Source: Pseudomonadota bacterium (GTDB lineage Bacteria > Pseudomonadota > Alphaproteobacteria > Acetobacterales > Acetobacteraceae). From it: a stretch of DNA of 48,733 nt. The number at the start of each line of letters is the position of its first letter. Positions within the stretch are counted from its first letter, which is position 1. Under the pieces are notes generated by a model. The model had not been told where the DNA came from. It saw only the letters and a program-made list of their open reading frames with translations, and made no database searches. Positions 33,562-42,892 of the stretch are shown in pieces. The stretch lies in assembly GCA_021780935.1 (NCBI GenBank), contig JAJXXT010000143.1, forward strand, positions 1 to 48,733, in the 5' to 3' direction. The position numbers were made by a program, and so were the translations under genes.

Positions 33562-34227
33562 TTGTTTCGTTTCATGCTGATGGCACCGCCGGGAGCGACG
33601 CTGGTGGCGCCGGTCGAGGATTTGGTGGGGCTTGCGGCCGCCGCGCCGGGGCTGACAACGGGACTGGTGCATACGCCGGCGCACGCATCCGACCCCTATC
33701 TGCACGATGGCGCACCGCCGCCGATGGCGCTGGAGCTGGATTTTGCCTCGATCGAGGCGTTGGAGACAGCTGTCGCCGCGACCGGCCCGCTGCGGGGTCT
33801 GGCTCGGCTGCTGCCGGCAGGGACCACGCAACAGGCGATGCTGGCGCGCAGCTATCCGGTGGCGGAAGGCGTGGTGCCCGATATCGCACGACAAGCGGCA
33901 TGCACCTATCTCGTCGCCTATGAAGGGCGGGCGGCGGACGAGCAAGCCTGGCTGGAATACTACCTGGCTCACCACCCGACGATCATGGCCAGGTTTCCGG
34001 CGATCCGGGCGATCGAGATCTGCACGCGGCTAGACTGGATGGGCGGGCTCGACCTGCCGCGGGCACGGGCCCTGCAGCGCAACAAGGTGGTGTTCGACGA
34101 CGCGGCCGCGCTGACGGCCGCGCTGAACTCACCGGTGCGCCACGAGATGCGCGAGGATTTCGCGCGATTTCCGCCGTATGAAGGGAAGGTGACACATTTC
34201 CCGATGGCGACGCGGCGCGTGGTGTAG
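33562..34227 (+). CDS. EthD-like dimeric alpha/beta-barrel protein, two-domain
   Basis: 221 residues that appear to hold two ferredoxin-like half-domains. The second (LEYYLAHHPTIMARFPAIRAIEICTRL, then VVFDDAAALTAALNSP) resembles EthD/dimeric-barrel proteins, small enzymes or accessory proteins in degradation of ethers and other organics. I chose TTG 33562 because AGGAGG lies 5 nt upstream; ATG 33574 would be 17 nt from it. It is divergent from the BzdR-like regulator and is its most likely target. Function is not established. Confidence 0.65.
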   Translation: MFRFMLMAPPGATLVAPVEDLVGLAAAAPGLTTGLVHTPAHASDPYLHDGAPPPMALELDFASIEALETAVAATGPLRGLARLLPAGTTQQAMLARSYPVAEGVVPDIARQAACTYLVAYEGRAADEQAWLEYYLAHHPTIMARFPAIRAIEICTRLDWMGGLDLPRARALQRNKVVFDDAAALTAALNSPVRHEMREDFARFPPYEGKVTHFPMATRRVV

Positions 34228-34322
34228 CGGCCTCTGCTTCGCCAGGCCGGGCCGTGGGGAGAACGATCGACGTCGCTCGGACTTGCAACAAAAAAGTGAT
34301 CGCCCGCCAGGTCCCGAGTTTG

Positions 34323-34351
34323 TTGAACGAAACATTATCATCCTGTAAGCT
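34323..34351 (+). promoter_or_regulatory. possible promoter of the YbjN-like gene
   Basis: TTGAAC (34323-34328), 17-nt spacer, TAAGCT (34346-34351), in an A/T-rich patch within the 238-bp gap before the gene at 34466. Predicted start near 34359, leaving an untranslated leader of about 105 nt. Nothing else is evident in this gap. Confidence 0.4.
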
Positions 34352-34465
34352 CTCATCCAACGTGAATCGCTCGATGAATGGGACACGTCGGATGGTCATG
34401 CGGCGTGCCGCCGTGAGCCACGAGAGCGACGAGCAACGAACGCAGCAACGATGAAGGGATTGGTG

Positions 34466-35014
34466 ATGAAGGCGTTACTTTCCATCAGCGCGCTGGTTCT
34501 TGTGTTGACCATCGCAGCCCATCCGGCCCAGGCGCAGTACACGCCGGCGCAGAACGCCCCGAGCGTGCAGCCGCAAGCCCAGGCGGCCCCTGCCGCGACA
34601 ACGGGCACCTTCCCCGCGGGCGGGCTGACGACCGACGACGTCGCCGCGTGGCTGCGGTCGCTCGGCTACAGCGCGCAGATCACGACGCTGCACGACGGCT
34701 CCCATGAAATTCGCAGCGCCTCCAGCGGGATTAATTTCTACATCCATTTCTACGACTGCCACGGGCCACGCTGCGCCAGCCTTCAGTTCTATGCCGGGTT
34801 CAACACGCATGGCACGTTCGATGTCGTGAAGGCCAACACCTGGAACAGCACCGAGCGATGGACGCGGGTGCATTCCGATAAACGCAATGATCCCTGGCTG
34901 GAGATGGATGTCGATCTTTATCCGGGTGGAAATTTCGTCCTGCTGAAGGACGAATTCACCATTTGGCGCGACATGCTTGGCCACTTCACCAAGTATATCA
35001 ACTTCAGGACCTAA
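34466..35014 (+). CDS. YbjN-domain exported protein
   Basis: 182 residues. A signal peptide (hydrophobic core LLSISALVLVLTIAAHPA, cleavage near AQAQ) is followed by a 30-residue Ala/Pro/Gln-rich linker. The C-terminal part (TTDDVAAWLRSLGYSAQI, INFYIHFYDC, LQFYAGFNTHG, VDLYPGGN) has the YbjN fold pattern, related to type III secretion chaperone-like folds. Cellular role unknown. AAGGGATTGGTG before ATG 34466 sets the start; an upstream in-frame ATG at 34451 lacks a ribosome site. Confidence 0.8.
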   Translation: MKALLSISALVLVLTIAAHPAQAQYTPAQNAPSVQPQAQAAPAATTGTFPAGGLTTDDVAAWLRSLGYSAQITTLHDGSHEIRSASSGINFYIHFYDCHGPRCASLQFYAGFNTHGTFDVVKANTWNSTERWTRVHSDKRNDPWLEMDVDLYPGGNFVLLKDEFTIWRDMLGHFTKYINFRT

Positions 35015-35038
35015 GACCCTAACCCCGTGATCGTGGCT

Positions 35039-35114
35039 GTTCCACGAGCGCCGGTTCCACGAGCACCGGGATTGGGTATGCGCGCCGGGTTGGATTGAGT
35101 ACGCGCGCCTGGTT
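35039..35114. repeat. two adjoining tandem duplications (2 x 15 bp, then 2 x 23 bp)
   Basis: GTTCCACGAGCGCCG (35039-35053) is followed by a 14/15-identical copy (35054-35068). A 23-bp unit (35069-35091, beginning GGATTGGGTATGCGC) then repeats at 35092-35114 with 20 of 23 bases identical. The four blocks are exactly contiguous. They fill the spacer between the YbjN gene and the convergent aminotransferase gene, where no gene is seen. Confidence 0.85.
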
Positions 35115-35178
35115 CGCGGGCGGCGCTGGCGGTCTGTCTGATGCGGATGGTGGGAATGGGCCGCTGAGCCGCCAGCCG

Positions 35179-36492
35179 CTACAGCAGTGGGCGGCGGACC
35201 GAGAGGAACTCCTCGAAGGCGGCGGCGAAGGCGTCGAGATCGGGGTTGGTCAGCGGCAGCGACAGGGCGACCATGCCGCGACGGGCGGTCCAGAAGCCCG
35301 CGCGCAGCAGGTCGAAGAACAGCAACTCGCGGATGCGGGTATCGCCGGCATTGGCCTGCTCCGGCGTGCGAATGTCGCCGCGCGTGGGGTGGAAGGCCAT
35401 CATGGAGCCGATGCCGGTCCATTGCACGGCGGCACCGGAACGTTTCGCCGCCTCGTTGAGGCGGTCGCGCAGTCGTTCGCCCCGCGCGTTGAGGGATGCC
35501 GCCGCGTCCTCGGTGTAGATTTCGGTCAGCGCGGCGATGCCGGCGGACATCGTGAGCACGTTGTTGTTGAAGGTGCCGGCATGGGGCAGCGCGTCCGGCC
35601 TTGAGGGGTCGAAGCGCGCCATCAGGGCCTCGCGGCCACCAAAGGCGCCGAAGGACATGCCGCCGCCGACATATTTGCCGAGCGTCATGAGGTCCGGCGT
35701 GATGCCGCGCGCATGGCCGAGGCCGTGCGGCGCGAGGCGCGAGGTCATCACCTCGTCGAAGATCAGGGTGATGGCGTGGCGGTTGGTCTCCTCGCGCAGC
35801 ATGGCGAGGAAATCGGGCGTCGCGGGGATGCAGCCGCCGCCGCCCAGCATGGGTTCGATGATCACCGCGGCGAGGCGCTCGGCGTGCCGGGCGATGGCCG
35901 CGCGGGTGCCCTCGATGTCGTTGTAGCCGGCGACAACATAGTCGAACGGCGCATTGATGTTGGCGCCACCCGAGAAGGTGAACACGGCGCCGTGATAGCC
36001 GCCGCGAAAGACCATGACGCCGCCCCTGCCGCTGGTGGCGACCGCGGTGGAGAGGGCAAGCAGATTCGCCTCGGTTCCCGAGTTGGTGAAGCGGAGCTGC
36101 TCCATCGCGGGGAAGCGTTCCTTCACCAGGGCGGCGAAGCGTGGCTCCAGCGTGTTGTGTCCGCCGAGGCTGATGCCACCGTCGAGCGCGGCAAGAATGG
36201 CGCGGCGGGCGGCCGGATGGGAGTGGCCGGCGATGCCCGCCGTGTATTCGCCGAGCAGGTCGATGTATTCGTGCCCGTCCACATCGGACAGCCGCGCCCC
36301 CTCACCCCTGGCGAAGCCGAGCGGGAACGGGTCGTAATACAACACCGTGCGGGTGTTGCCGCCGGGCATGGCCTTCAGCGCCGATTGCTGGCGGGCGAGC
36401 GAGGCGGGGTTGCGGGTGGCGTAGTCGCGCCTGGCGTCGGCCAGGGCTTCCTCGATCGTGGCGTTGCGGCCGATGTTGCCGATCTCGTTCAT
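35179..36492 (-). CDS. class III aminotransferase / glutamate-1-semialdehyde aminomutase-like
   Basis: 437-residue PLP enzyme of fold type I. Visible landmarks: [18 protein letters not shown] at the N-terminus, [36 protein letters not shown] with the PLP Asp, and [17 protein letters not shown] with the PLP Lys. These fit the HemL-like branch of class III aminotransferases. It is unlikely to be HemL itself, because it stands alone beside an SDR. Start ATG 36492 has AGGAG 10 nt upstream; ATG 36501 has it only 1 nt away. Divergent from the SDR gene (50 bp). Confidence 0.88.
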   Translation of the reverse strand: MNEIGNIGRNATIEEALADARRDYATRNPASLARQQSALKAMPGGNTRTVLYYDPFPLGFARGEGARLSDVDGHEYIDLLGEYTAGIAGHSHPAARRAILAALDGGISLGGHNTLEPRFAALVKERFPAMEQLRFTNSGTEANLLALSTAVATSGRGGVMVFRGGYHGAVFTFSGGANINAPFDYVVAGYNDIEGTRAAIARHAERLAAVIIEPMLGGGGCIPATPDFLAMLREETNRHAITLIFDEVMTSRLAPHGLGHARGITPDLMTLGKYVGGGMSFGAFGGREALMARFDPSRPDALPHAGTFNNNVLTMSAGIAALTEIYTEDAAASLNARGERLRDRLNEAAKRSGAAVQWTGIGSMMAFHPTRGDIRTPEQANAGDTRIRELLFFDLLRAGFWTARRGMVALSLPLTNPDLDAFAAAFEEFLSVRRPLL

Positions 36493-36542
36493 GCGCCGCA
36501 TGCTCCTGCTTAGTCGTGTCGGCGTCAAATCGGAGGGATCGG

Positions 36543-37301
36543 ATGGCGGGAGCGGAACGGATCGCGCTGGTGACGGGAGCGGGCAGCGGGGTGGGTCGGG
36601 CGGCAACGCTGTCGCTGCTCGGCGGCGGCTGGAGCGTGGTGCTGACAGGCAGGCGTGCGGAGGCGCTGACGGAGACGGCCAGCCTCGCGGGCGACGCCGC
36701 CGGGCGCGCCGTGTGCGTGCCGGCGGATGTGAGCGAGCCGGGATCGGTGGCGGCGCTGTTCGGGACGGTGAAGGCGCGGTGCGGACGGCTCGACCTGTTG
36801 TTCAACAACGCGGGCGGAAATGTGCCGAGCACCAATTTCGGCGACATGACCTGGGAGCAGTGGCGCCGCGTGGTGGCGGTGAATCTCGACGGCGCGTTCC
36901 TGGTGGCGAACGCGGCGTTCCGGATGATGCGCGAGCAGACGCCGCGGGGCGGGCGGATCATCAACAACGGCTCGATCTCCGCGCATGTGCCGCGGCCTGG
37001 CTCCGCCGCCTATACCGCGACGAAGCACGCGATCACCGGGTTGACGCGGTCCATCTCGCTCGACGGGCGGGCGTTCGATATCGCCTGCGGGCAGATCGAT
37101 ATCGGCAACGCAGCGACGCCGATGACGGCGCGGATGGCCGGCGGGGTGCCGCAGGCGGACGGGACGTTGAAGCCGGAGCCGACGATGGATGTGGCGCAGG
37201 TGGGCGAGATGGTGCTGACCATGGCCAACCTGCCGCCCGAGGCGAACGTGCAGTTCGTGACCGTGATGGCGACCAAAATGCCGTTTATCGGGCGGGGCTA
37301 G
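36543..37301 (+). CDS. short-chain dehydrogenase/reductase (SDR)
   Basis: 252-residue NAD(P)-dependent oxidoreductase. Cofactor motif [15 protein letters not shown], and the catalytic set Asn-Ser-Tyr-Lys ([13 protein letters not shown]) are intact. Tail: [18 protein letters not shown], typical of several dehydrogenase-annotated SDRs. Substrate unknown. Start ATG 36543 follows GGAGGGATCGG. It is divergent from the class III aminotransferase; an aminotransferase/dehydrogenase pair acting on one amino-ketone or semialdehyde is a reasonable guess. Confidence 0.9.
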   Translation: MAGAERIALVTGAGSGVGRAATLSLLGGGWSVVLTGRRAEALTETASLAGDAAGRAVCVPADVSEPGSVAALFGTVKARCGRLDLLFNNAGGNVPSTNFGDMTWEQWRRVVAVNLDGAFLVANAAFRMMREQTPRGGRIINNGSISAHVPRPGSAAYTATKHAITGLTRSISLDGRAFDIACGQIDIGNAATPMTARMAGGVPQADGTLKPEPTMDVAQVGEMVLTMANLPPEANVQFVTVMATKMPFIGRG

Positions 37302-37303
37302 GC

Positions 37304-37555
37304 GTGCGCGCGCCGCTGTTGTGGGCCCTGGTGGTCCTGGCGGTGTCGGCGGGACCGGCGCTGGCGGGGCCGCCGCCGATGCTGTCGCGCGAGCCGCCGG
37401 CAGGACAATTGCCGGGCGGCACATCCGTCTATGTGGACGACCACACGTGCCCGGCCGGCGAGGTAAAGCTGGTGACGGGCGGCCACAACCGGGGACGGGG
37501 CGGGCACGGCACAGCCGGGCGGACCCGCAAATGCGTGCCGCGACCGACACCGTGA
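37304..37555 (+). CDS. small exported protein, DUF6719-like
   Basis: 83 residues from GTG 37304, 2 bp after the SDR stop, with GGCGGGGCTAGGC as a possible ribosome site. A clear signal peptide (LLWALVVLAVSAGPALAG) precedes a short mature part with two cysteines (DDHTCPAGEVKLVTGG and RKCVPRP). The CPAGE-K-VTGG / RxCVPR pattern matches my memory of DUF6719, small secreted alphaproteobacterial proteins. Role unknown. It is probably cotranscribed with the SDR. Confidence 0.6.
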   Translation: MRAPLLWALVVLAVSAGPALAGPPPMLSREPPAGQLPGGTSVYVDDHTCPAGEVKLVTGGHNRGRGGHGTAGRTRKCVPRPTP

Positions 37556-37587
37556 GCGACCGGATGACGGGGCCGCGCCGCGGCTCG

Positions 37588-38130
37588 CTAGCTGGTCGTG
37601 TCGTCGTGGCAACGAGCGACGTGGCCGGGAATCTCTAACTCCGTCTCGGGACATCCCCGTCTTGGGCTGTCCCGATCTCGGGCTACTGCTCGTGCGGCGT
37701 GCGGCGTGCGGCGGCTGGCCTTGCGCGCGGCGCCCAGGCGCTTCGCAGTGAGGCGCTTCGCGCGCTCAGCCCGCGGGATTTTGGTGCGGTGACGGGGTTT
37801 GGGCGGGATCGCGGCCTCGGCGATGAGGGCGATCAACTGACCGATCGCGGCCTCGCGGTTGCGCGCCTGGCTGCGCGTGGCGTGGGCGGTGATGACGATC
37901 TCGCCGGTGGTGGTGAGGCGGGAGGCGGCGAGTTTGCGCAGCCGGACGCGAACGGGTTCGGGCAGCGAGGGTGAGTTGGTGTCGAAACGCAGTTGCGCGG
38001 CGGTTGCGACCTTGTTGACGTTCTGCCCGCCCGGGCCGGGCGCACGGATATAGGCGAGCCGCAGCTCCGTCAGGTCGAAGACCAGGCCGGGTAGCGCGGA
38101 CCCAGGGATGGGACGATAGCGTTCCGCCAT
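37588..38130 (-). CDS. arfB: peptide chain release factor-like ribosome rescue protein ArfB
   Basis: 180 residues. The catalytic GGQ sits in APGPGGQNVNKVAT near residue 35, with no stop-codon recognition domains. The C-terminal half is very basic (RAERAKRLTAKRLGAARKASRR), the tail that enters the empty mRNA channel of stalled ribosomes. ArfB hydrolyses peptidyl-tRNA on stalled ribosomes. The tail is longer than the usual 140 residues by about 35 and ends in an Arg/Asp-rich stretch. It follows the SDR gene at 38144 by 13 bp. Confidence 0.9.
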   Translation of the reverse strand: MAERYRPIPGSALPGLVFDLTELRLAYIRAPGPGGQNVNKVATAAQLRFDTNSPSLPEPVRVRLRKLAASRLTTTGEIVITAHATRSQARNREAAIGQLIALIAEAAIPPKPRHRTKIPRAERAKRLTAKRLGAARKASRRTPHAARAVARDRDSPRRGCPETELEIPGHVARCHDDTTS

Positions 38131-38143
38131 TATTCAGCGGACA

Positions 38144-38917
38144 TCAACTGGGCGGGCCGGCGGTGAGGCCGCCGTCGATGACCAGGGTCTGGCCGGTCAT
38201 GAAGCTGGCGGCGGGTGAGGCGAGGAAAACCGCAGCCCCCGCGATCTCGTCTGCCTCGCCGATGCGCTTGAGGGGCGTTTCGCGCTCGCGCCGGGCGCGA
38301 TTCATCGGCTCCTCCCAGAGGGCGCGAGCGAAGTCGGTGCGGATGAGGCCGGGGGCAATGGCGTTGGCGCGGATGCCGCGCGGGCCCCATTCGACGGCGA
38401 TGTTGCGGGCGAGCTGGAGGTCGGCGGCCTTGGAGAGCGCGTAGACGCCGAGACCGGCCGAGCCGCGCAGGCCCGCGATCGAGGAGACGATGATGATGCT
38501 GCCGCCGCCGCGCGCCGCCATGCCCGGAAGAACCATGTTGGCGAGCCAGAAATTGCTGCGGACGTTGCTGGCCATGGTGCGGTCGAACGCGTCATCGGTG
38601 ATGGTGGCGGCCGGGCCGAAATGCGGGTTGATGGCGGCGTTGCAGACCAGGATGTCGATGCCGCCCCAGGCATCCGAGGTGCGCGCGACGAGGGCGGCAA
38701 GGTCTTCCTTGCGGCCGATATGGCAGACCTGGGCACGGGCCGTGCCGCCGGCCGCCGCGATGTCGGCGACCACCGTCTCGCAGGCGTCGAGCTTGCGGCT
38801 GGAGACGGTCACGCGGGCACCGTGCTGGGCGAGACGGATCGCGATGGCGCGACCGATGCCGCGCGAGGCGCCGGTGACGATGGCGATCTTGCCGGTGAGG
38901 TCGAACAGCGTTGTCAT
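38144..38917 (-). CDS. short-chain dehydrogenase/reductase (SDR), FabG-like
   Basis: 257 residues. TGASRGIGRA cofactor motif, CNAAINP, the catalytic Ser in VSSIAGLRG, and Tyr/Lys in YALSKAAD. The C-terminal VFLASPAASFMTGQTLVIDGG is standard for classical SDRs. Substrate unknown; several family members reduce 3-ketoacyl or keto-acid substrates. Located between an SLC13/ArsB-type carrier (upstream, 25 bp) and arfB, in a three-gene minus-strand run. Confidence 0.9.
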   Translation of the reverse strand: MTTLFDLTGKIAIVTGASRGIGRAIAIRLAQHGARVTVSSRKLDACETVVADIAAAGGTARAQVCHIGRKEDLAALVARTSDAWGGIDILVCNAAINPHFGPAATITDDAFDRTMASNVRSNFWLANMVLPGMAARGGGSIIIVSSIAGLRGSAGLGVYALSKAADLQLARNIAVEWGPRGIRANAIAPGLIRTDFARALWEEPMNRARRERETPLKRIGEADEIAGAAVFLASPAASFMTGQTLVIDGGLTAGPPS

Positions 38918-38942
38918 GCCAACCTCCTAACCAGAACGGACC

Positions 38943-40169
38943 TCATAACCAGAACAGGCCGAAGGCGATCGTCGCCAGGGTAAGCGGGGCGCCGATGCGG
39001 AAATAGGTCCAGAAGCCGATCTGCACGCCGTCGTTACGGGCCTGCTGGACGACGATGAGATTCGCGACCGAGCCCAGGATGGTGAAATTGCCGGCGAACG
39101 TCGAGGCCATGGCGACAACACGCCAGGCGCGGCCGGGGTCCGGAAGCGCGTTGACGAAAGGCTTGAGCACCAGCACCGCCGGGACGTTGGAGACGATGTT
39201 GGCCAGGGCAGCCGTGGTGACGCCGAGCACGGGCATGCGGGCGAGGGCCAGATGGCCAATGGCGGCCACCACCCGGGGCGTCAGCAGGGTCGCCTCCAGC
39301 GCGTGCACGACGACGAACAGGCCGGAGAACATCACCAGCAATTCCCAGTCCACCTTCCCCAGAAGGACGCTGGTGGTGAAACGGCGGCTGGCGATGGTGA
39401 CGGCGGCGGCGGCCAGCGCCGCCTCGGGCGGCGGGACGCCGGCGAACAGGGCGATGATCAGCGCGCCGGCGACGAGCAGGCCCTTGGCGATGAGCGGGCG
39501 GTCAACATGTTGGGCTTGCGGCGCGGCGGGTTGCATGCGGGCGGCAACGAGGAACTCCCGCGGCCAGAGTGCGGCAATCAGGATGATGGTCAGCCCAGCG
39601 CCGAACAGCGCGGGCGGCGTGAGGGAGGCGGCGAAATCCCGGTAGGAGATGCCCGAGGCAGCGCCTACGATCATGTTCTGCGGGTTGCCGGTGAGCGTGG
39701 CCTCACCGCCGACATTCGAGGCCAGTGCCACGGCGATGAGGTAGGGCACGGGATCGCGCTCGAAGCGGCGGGCGATGGCGAGGACCAGCGGGGCGAGCAC
39801 CACGCAGATCGTGTCGTTGACCAGGAGCGCCGAGAGCAGCGCGGTGGCAACGACGATGATGGCGAGCAATGTCAGCGGATGGCGGATGCGGGCGACGACG
39901 GCCTCGGTGGCCAGGGCGAAGAACCCGCTGGCGGCGAGTGCCGCGGCGACGATCATCATGCCGAGGAGCAGCAGGATGGTGCCGAGATCGATCGCGGCGA
40001 AAGCCTCGGGGAGCGAGAGCACGCCGGTCACCACCATGAGAACCGCGCCGATGAAGGCGGCCCCTGCCCGCTCCACCTGCCAGCCCGGCACGCGGCCGGT
40101 CGCCATGACAAGGTAGGTGGCGGCGAAGATCAGGGCGGCGAAGATCGGGGTGGCGAGAGTCGGGTGCAT
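38943..40169 (-). CDS. SLC13/ArsB-type membrane anion carrier
   Basis: 408-residue inner-membrane protein with about eleven hydrophobic segments. The two inverted repeats each carry a pore-loop like motif: ALASNVGGEATLTGNPQNMIVG (near 155) and STFAGNFTILGSVANLIVVQQ near the C-terminus. NDTICVVLAPL and NIVSNVPAVL are the neighbouring helix-breaking loops. The ion-transporter superfamily members with this pattern carry arsenite, dicarboxylates, sulfate or sodium; none can be chosen here. ATG 40169 is preferred to the adjoining GTG 40172. Confidence 0.85.
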   Translation of the reverse strand: MHPTLATPIFAALIFAATYLVMATGRVPGWQVERAGAAFIGAVLMVVTGVLSLPEAFAAIDLGTILLLLGMMIVAAALAASGFFALATEAVVARIRHPLTLLAIIVVATALLSALLVNDTICVVLAPLVLAIARRFERDPVPYLIAVALASNVGGEATLTGNPQNMIVGAASGISYRDFAASLTPPALFGAGLTIILIAALWPREFLVAARMQPAAPQAQHVDRPLIAKGLLVAGALIIALFAGVPPPEAALAAAAVTIASRRFTTSVLLGKVDWELLVMFSGLFVVVHALEATLLTPRVVAAIGHLALARMPVLGVTTAALANIVSNVPAVLVLKPFVNALPDPGRAWRVVAMASTFAGNFTILGSVANLIVVQQARNDGVQIGFWTYFRIGAPLTLATIAFGLFWL

Positions 40170-40273
40170 CACGGTGCATGGGGACGGCCAGCGCCGTGGC
40201 GCGTCAAGGGCCGGAAGCGTTGGGCGTGGCGAGGGAGCCCCCTTGCCGTGCCGAGGATGCGTCGTCCTGGCGG

Positions 40274-40888
40274 CTATCCCGCCGCGGCGCCGCGCAACAG
40301 GATATGCGCGTCAATTCGCAGGTGCACGAGATCGGAGACCAGCGCGCGGTCGGCCACCATGCCGAAACTCGACCGGCGAAGCTCGCCCGTCACCCGGAAG
40401 TCCGCGACCATGGGGCCGCGACCGTGACGGCGAGTGAGATGGACCAGGCGGGCCTTCAGAACCAGCGGACGCACGACGCCACGGATCTCGATATTGCCCC
40501 TGATCCGGTAGAAGTCGGCCGCGACGCGTGTCACGCGGCGGCTGATGAAGCGGACGATGGGATAGCGTGCGACGTCGAAAAACGCGCGGGAGCGGAGTTG
40601 TGACACCGCCGCGCTTAGCCCCATCGTGATCGACTTCGCTGCGATCGTGATGGTGACTTTGCTGGCCTCGGGGTGTTGGGCATCGAGTACCAAAACGCCC
40701 TCGAAGCGGGCGAATGCGCCGTTCAAGGAAAGTAAGCCTAGAGCGCTGACCGAGAATTTGATCGAGGCGAAACGCTGGTCGATCTGGTAAATGGCTCCCG
40801 CCCGCGCGTGCCCGGGCACGGCCGAAAACGCCAGCAGGCCCACGACGAGCCATTGCCGGGCGCGGCCAACAGGTCCCACTCGTCGCAT
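40274..40888 (-). CDS. YceI family periplasmic protein
   Basis: 204 residues. A signal peptide (WLVVGLLAFSAVPGHARAG) is followed by the lipocalin-like YceI barrel: IYQIDQRFASIKFSVSAL, FDVARYPIVRFISRRV, and GNIEIRGVVRPLVL. The fold binds polyisoprenoids or amphiphiles in other bacteria. Start ATG 40888 has GGGGAAGGTGGC upstream; reading further upstream would overlap the next gene's coding region. Confidence 0.9.
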   Translation of the reverse strand: MRRVGPVGRARQWLVVGLLAFSAVPGHARAGAIYQIDQRFASIKFSVSALGLLSLNGAFARFEGVLVLDAQHPEASKVTITIAAKSITMGLSAAVSQLRSRAFFDVARYPIVRFISRRVTRVAADFYRIRGNIEIRGVVRPLVLKARLVHLTRRHGRGPMVADFRVTGELRRSSFGMVADRALVSDLVHLRIDAHILLRGAAAG

Positions 40889-41003
40889 GCCACCTTCCCC
40901 GCCAACGTCATTGTTCGCTTCCCCGGCGGGCAAGCCGCGGCCAGATCGCCGTTGAAGTGGTGGGGCGTCTTGCCGTTGTAAGTGCCGTGTCGACCGGCGG
41001 CCG

Positions 41004-42692
41004 TCAGGGCGACGCGTATCCGGCGCACGGCGGAGCATGCGGACTGGCGGCGCCGTGGCACGCCAAGCCTGGTGGCTGGTGACGCTTGGGCAGCGTGACC
41101 TTGTAGAGGCCGATGCCCGGGCGCGCGACAAGCCGCGTGAGATGGCCGGCGAGGAAGCTGCGGGGAGCGTGGCGCCAGAGGCCGGCGACCAGGATCATGT
41201 CGAAATGGCCGAGGGCGGCGACCACGTTGCCGCGTGGGTTGTGACCGCCGAACGCCCGGGTGAGGATCCTTTGGGCATGCTCGGTGCGGGCCTCCTCGGG
41301 GAGCGGTTGCAGCGGCTGCTGGCCCTGGGCGTCGAACAGGCCGGGGATGAAGCGGTTGGAGATCGCCGCGAGATAAAGCGGCATGTGGTAGTCGGCGGGC
41401 CAGATATGGTCGATCAGCCAGGGGCTGAGGCCAGCGGGTTTTTGCTCCGCATCCAGTTCACCGAGACGGGTGCCGGGAGGGACCCAGGCCAGGAGCGCAC
41501 GCGTGTCGGCGAGATAGGGGCCGGTGCCTGACCAGGCGACAAGCATGATCGCGAGGCGCAGGGCGAGCATGCCGCCCAGCGTCGCGGCGGCGAGCCGGGC
41601 GGGGCGACGCTCTCGGTACGAGGGCAGGAAGACGACGCTCAGCAGCACGCCGGCGAGAATCTGGAAGCGAACATTGATGTAGTAGAGCCCGTGATCGGCG
41701 AAGGGCAGCGCCAGGCCAAGCACCACCGAGGCGGCGAGCACGAGCAGACCCGTTGGCGCGGCGGCGACCCGCCCGGCGCGCGCGGCGTGGAGCAGGACCG
41801 CGATGACCAGGAGGCCGGTGATCGCGCCGAGCAGGGGCGGATAGGAGAACCAGGCGGTGCTCACGGTATGCCCAAGCCGGGCGAAGGTTTCGTAGGCGGT
41901 GCGCCCGCCGACGGTGAGGACCCGGGTGGAGCCGTAAAGCACGGCCAGCATGACGGCGGCGGGCAGTGGCGGCAGCAGCGCCTCGGCCAGCCGGTGCGTG
42001 CGGCGCGGCGCCGGCCCGCGGACCCGCCAGGCGCGGACCAGCGCGTCGGCGCCGAGGAACGCGCCGAAGATAAAGGCGCCGAAAAGATGGGCGACAAACA
42101 GAACGAAGCCGAATGGCAGTGCCAGTAACGCGAGGCCGCAAAGGCCGCGCGCCGTGGTGACGCGATTTCGCAGCAACAGCCACGCGCCGGCGGCCCAGAA
42201 GGCAAGCATGGAGGACAAGCAGAAATTCATGAAGCCGCGCAGCAGCCCACCGTTCCAGGCGGTGAAGGCGGCGGTGAGGAACCAGGGCGACCAGCGCCCG
42301 TGCAGCGCGCGGCCGAGCAGCGCGAGCCCGCCGACCCAGCCGATGACGATGACAGCCACCAGCGATTTCGCGGCGCCTATCGGCGACATGACGTGCAGCA
42401 GCGGCGGGACCAGCAGATCGATACCGAGATTGGGAACGAACACCCAATGCACGCGGTAATGGCTCGCGACCGGACTGCCCTTGAGCTGACCGGCCAGCAG
42501 CATCATGCGGACCATGTGGTTCGGCAGGTCGGTGAGCGGCGGCATCCCCACCAGCAGCAGCGGCGTGCAGAGCAACAGGCCGACCGCGAGGACGTGCAGA
42601 CAGCCGGAGATCGGAAGCGAGCGCCAGGCGGCGACCCGCGCGGCGGCATCGTGGCCGGGGACGGCGGTTGGGGAAGCGGGGGGCGGGAGCAT
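41004..42692 (-). CDS. large polytopic membrane protein of unknown function
   Basis: 562 residues with about twelve hydrophobic segments and a periplasmic-looking C-terminal region of about 150 residues. The segment PPLTDLPNHMVRMMLLAGQL in the first loop, with an Asp and His near the membrane, recalls polyprenyl-phosphate-dependent glycosyltransferases, but the family motifs are not clear. No function can be assigned. The C-terminus ends His/Pro-rich. The 200-bp gap to uppP (42693-42892) shows no gene. Confidence 0.7.
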   Translation of the reverse strand: MLPPPASPTAVPGHDAAARVAAWRSLPISGCLHVLAVGLLLCTPLLLVGMPPLTDLPNHMVRMMLLAGQLKGSPVASHYRVHWVFVPNLGIDLLVPPLLHVMSPIGAAKSLVAVIVIGWVGGLALLGRALHGRWSPWFLTAAFTAWNGGLLRGFMNFCLSSMLAFWAAGAWLLLRNRVTTARGLCGLALLALPFGFVLFVAHLFGAFIFGAFLGADALVRAWRVRGPAPRRTHRLAEALLPPLPAAVMLAVLYGSTRVLTVGGRTAYETFARLGHTVSTAWFSYPPLLGAITGLLVIAVLLHAARAGRVAAAPTGLLVLAASVVLGLALPFADHGLYYINVRFQILAGVLLSVVFLPSYRERRPARLAAATLGGMLALRLAIMLVAWSGTGPYLADTRALLAWVPPGTRLGELDAEQKPAGLSPWLIDHIWPADYHMPLYLAAISNRFIPGLFDAQGQQPLQPLPEEARTEHAQRILTRAFGGHNPRGNVVAALGHFDMILVAGLWRHAPRSFLAGHLTRLVARPGIGLYKVTLPKRHQPPGLACHGAASPHAPPCAGYASP

Positions 42693-42892
42693 GCGGGCGT
42701 ATGGGCATGGCGCGACGCCGACGCGTCAAGGGCGTGTTCCCCCAGACACCCCGGACCCAAGACGCATCGTTGGGCTTATGGCCCGCCGGCGCGGCGCTGC
42801 GGGCTGCTTCGGGCCAGCCGGACCGAGATGGCGGGCGGGTTGCAGCCCGAGGGGAAAACGGGCAGGTCTCCGGTTTGAACGCTTGAGGCTTC

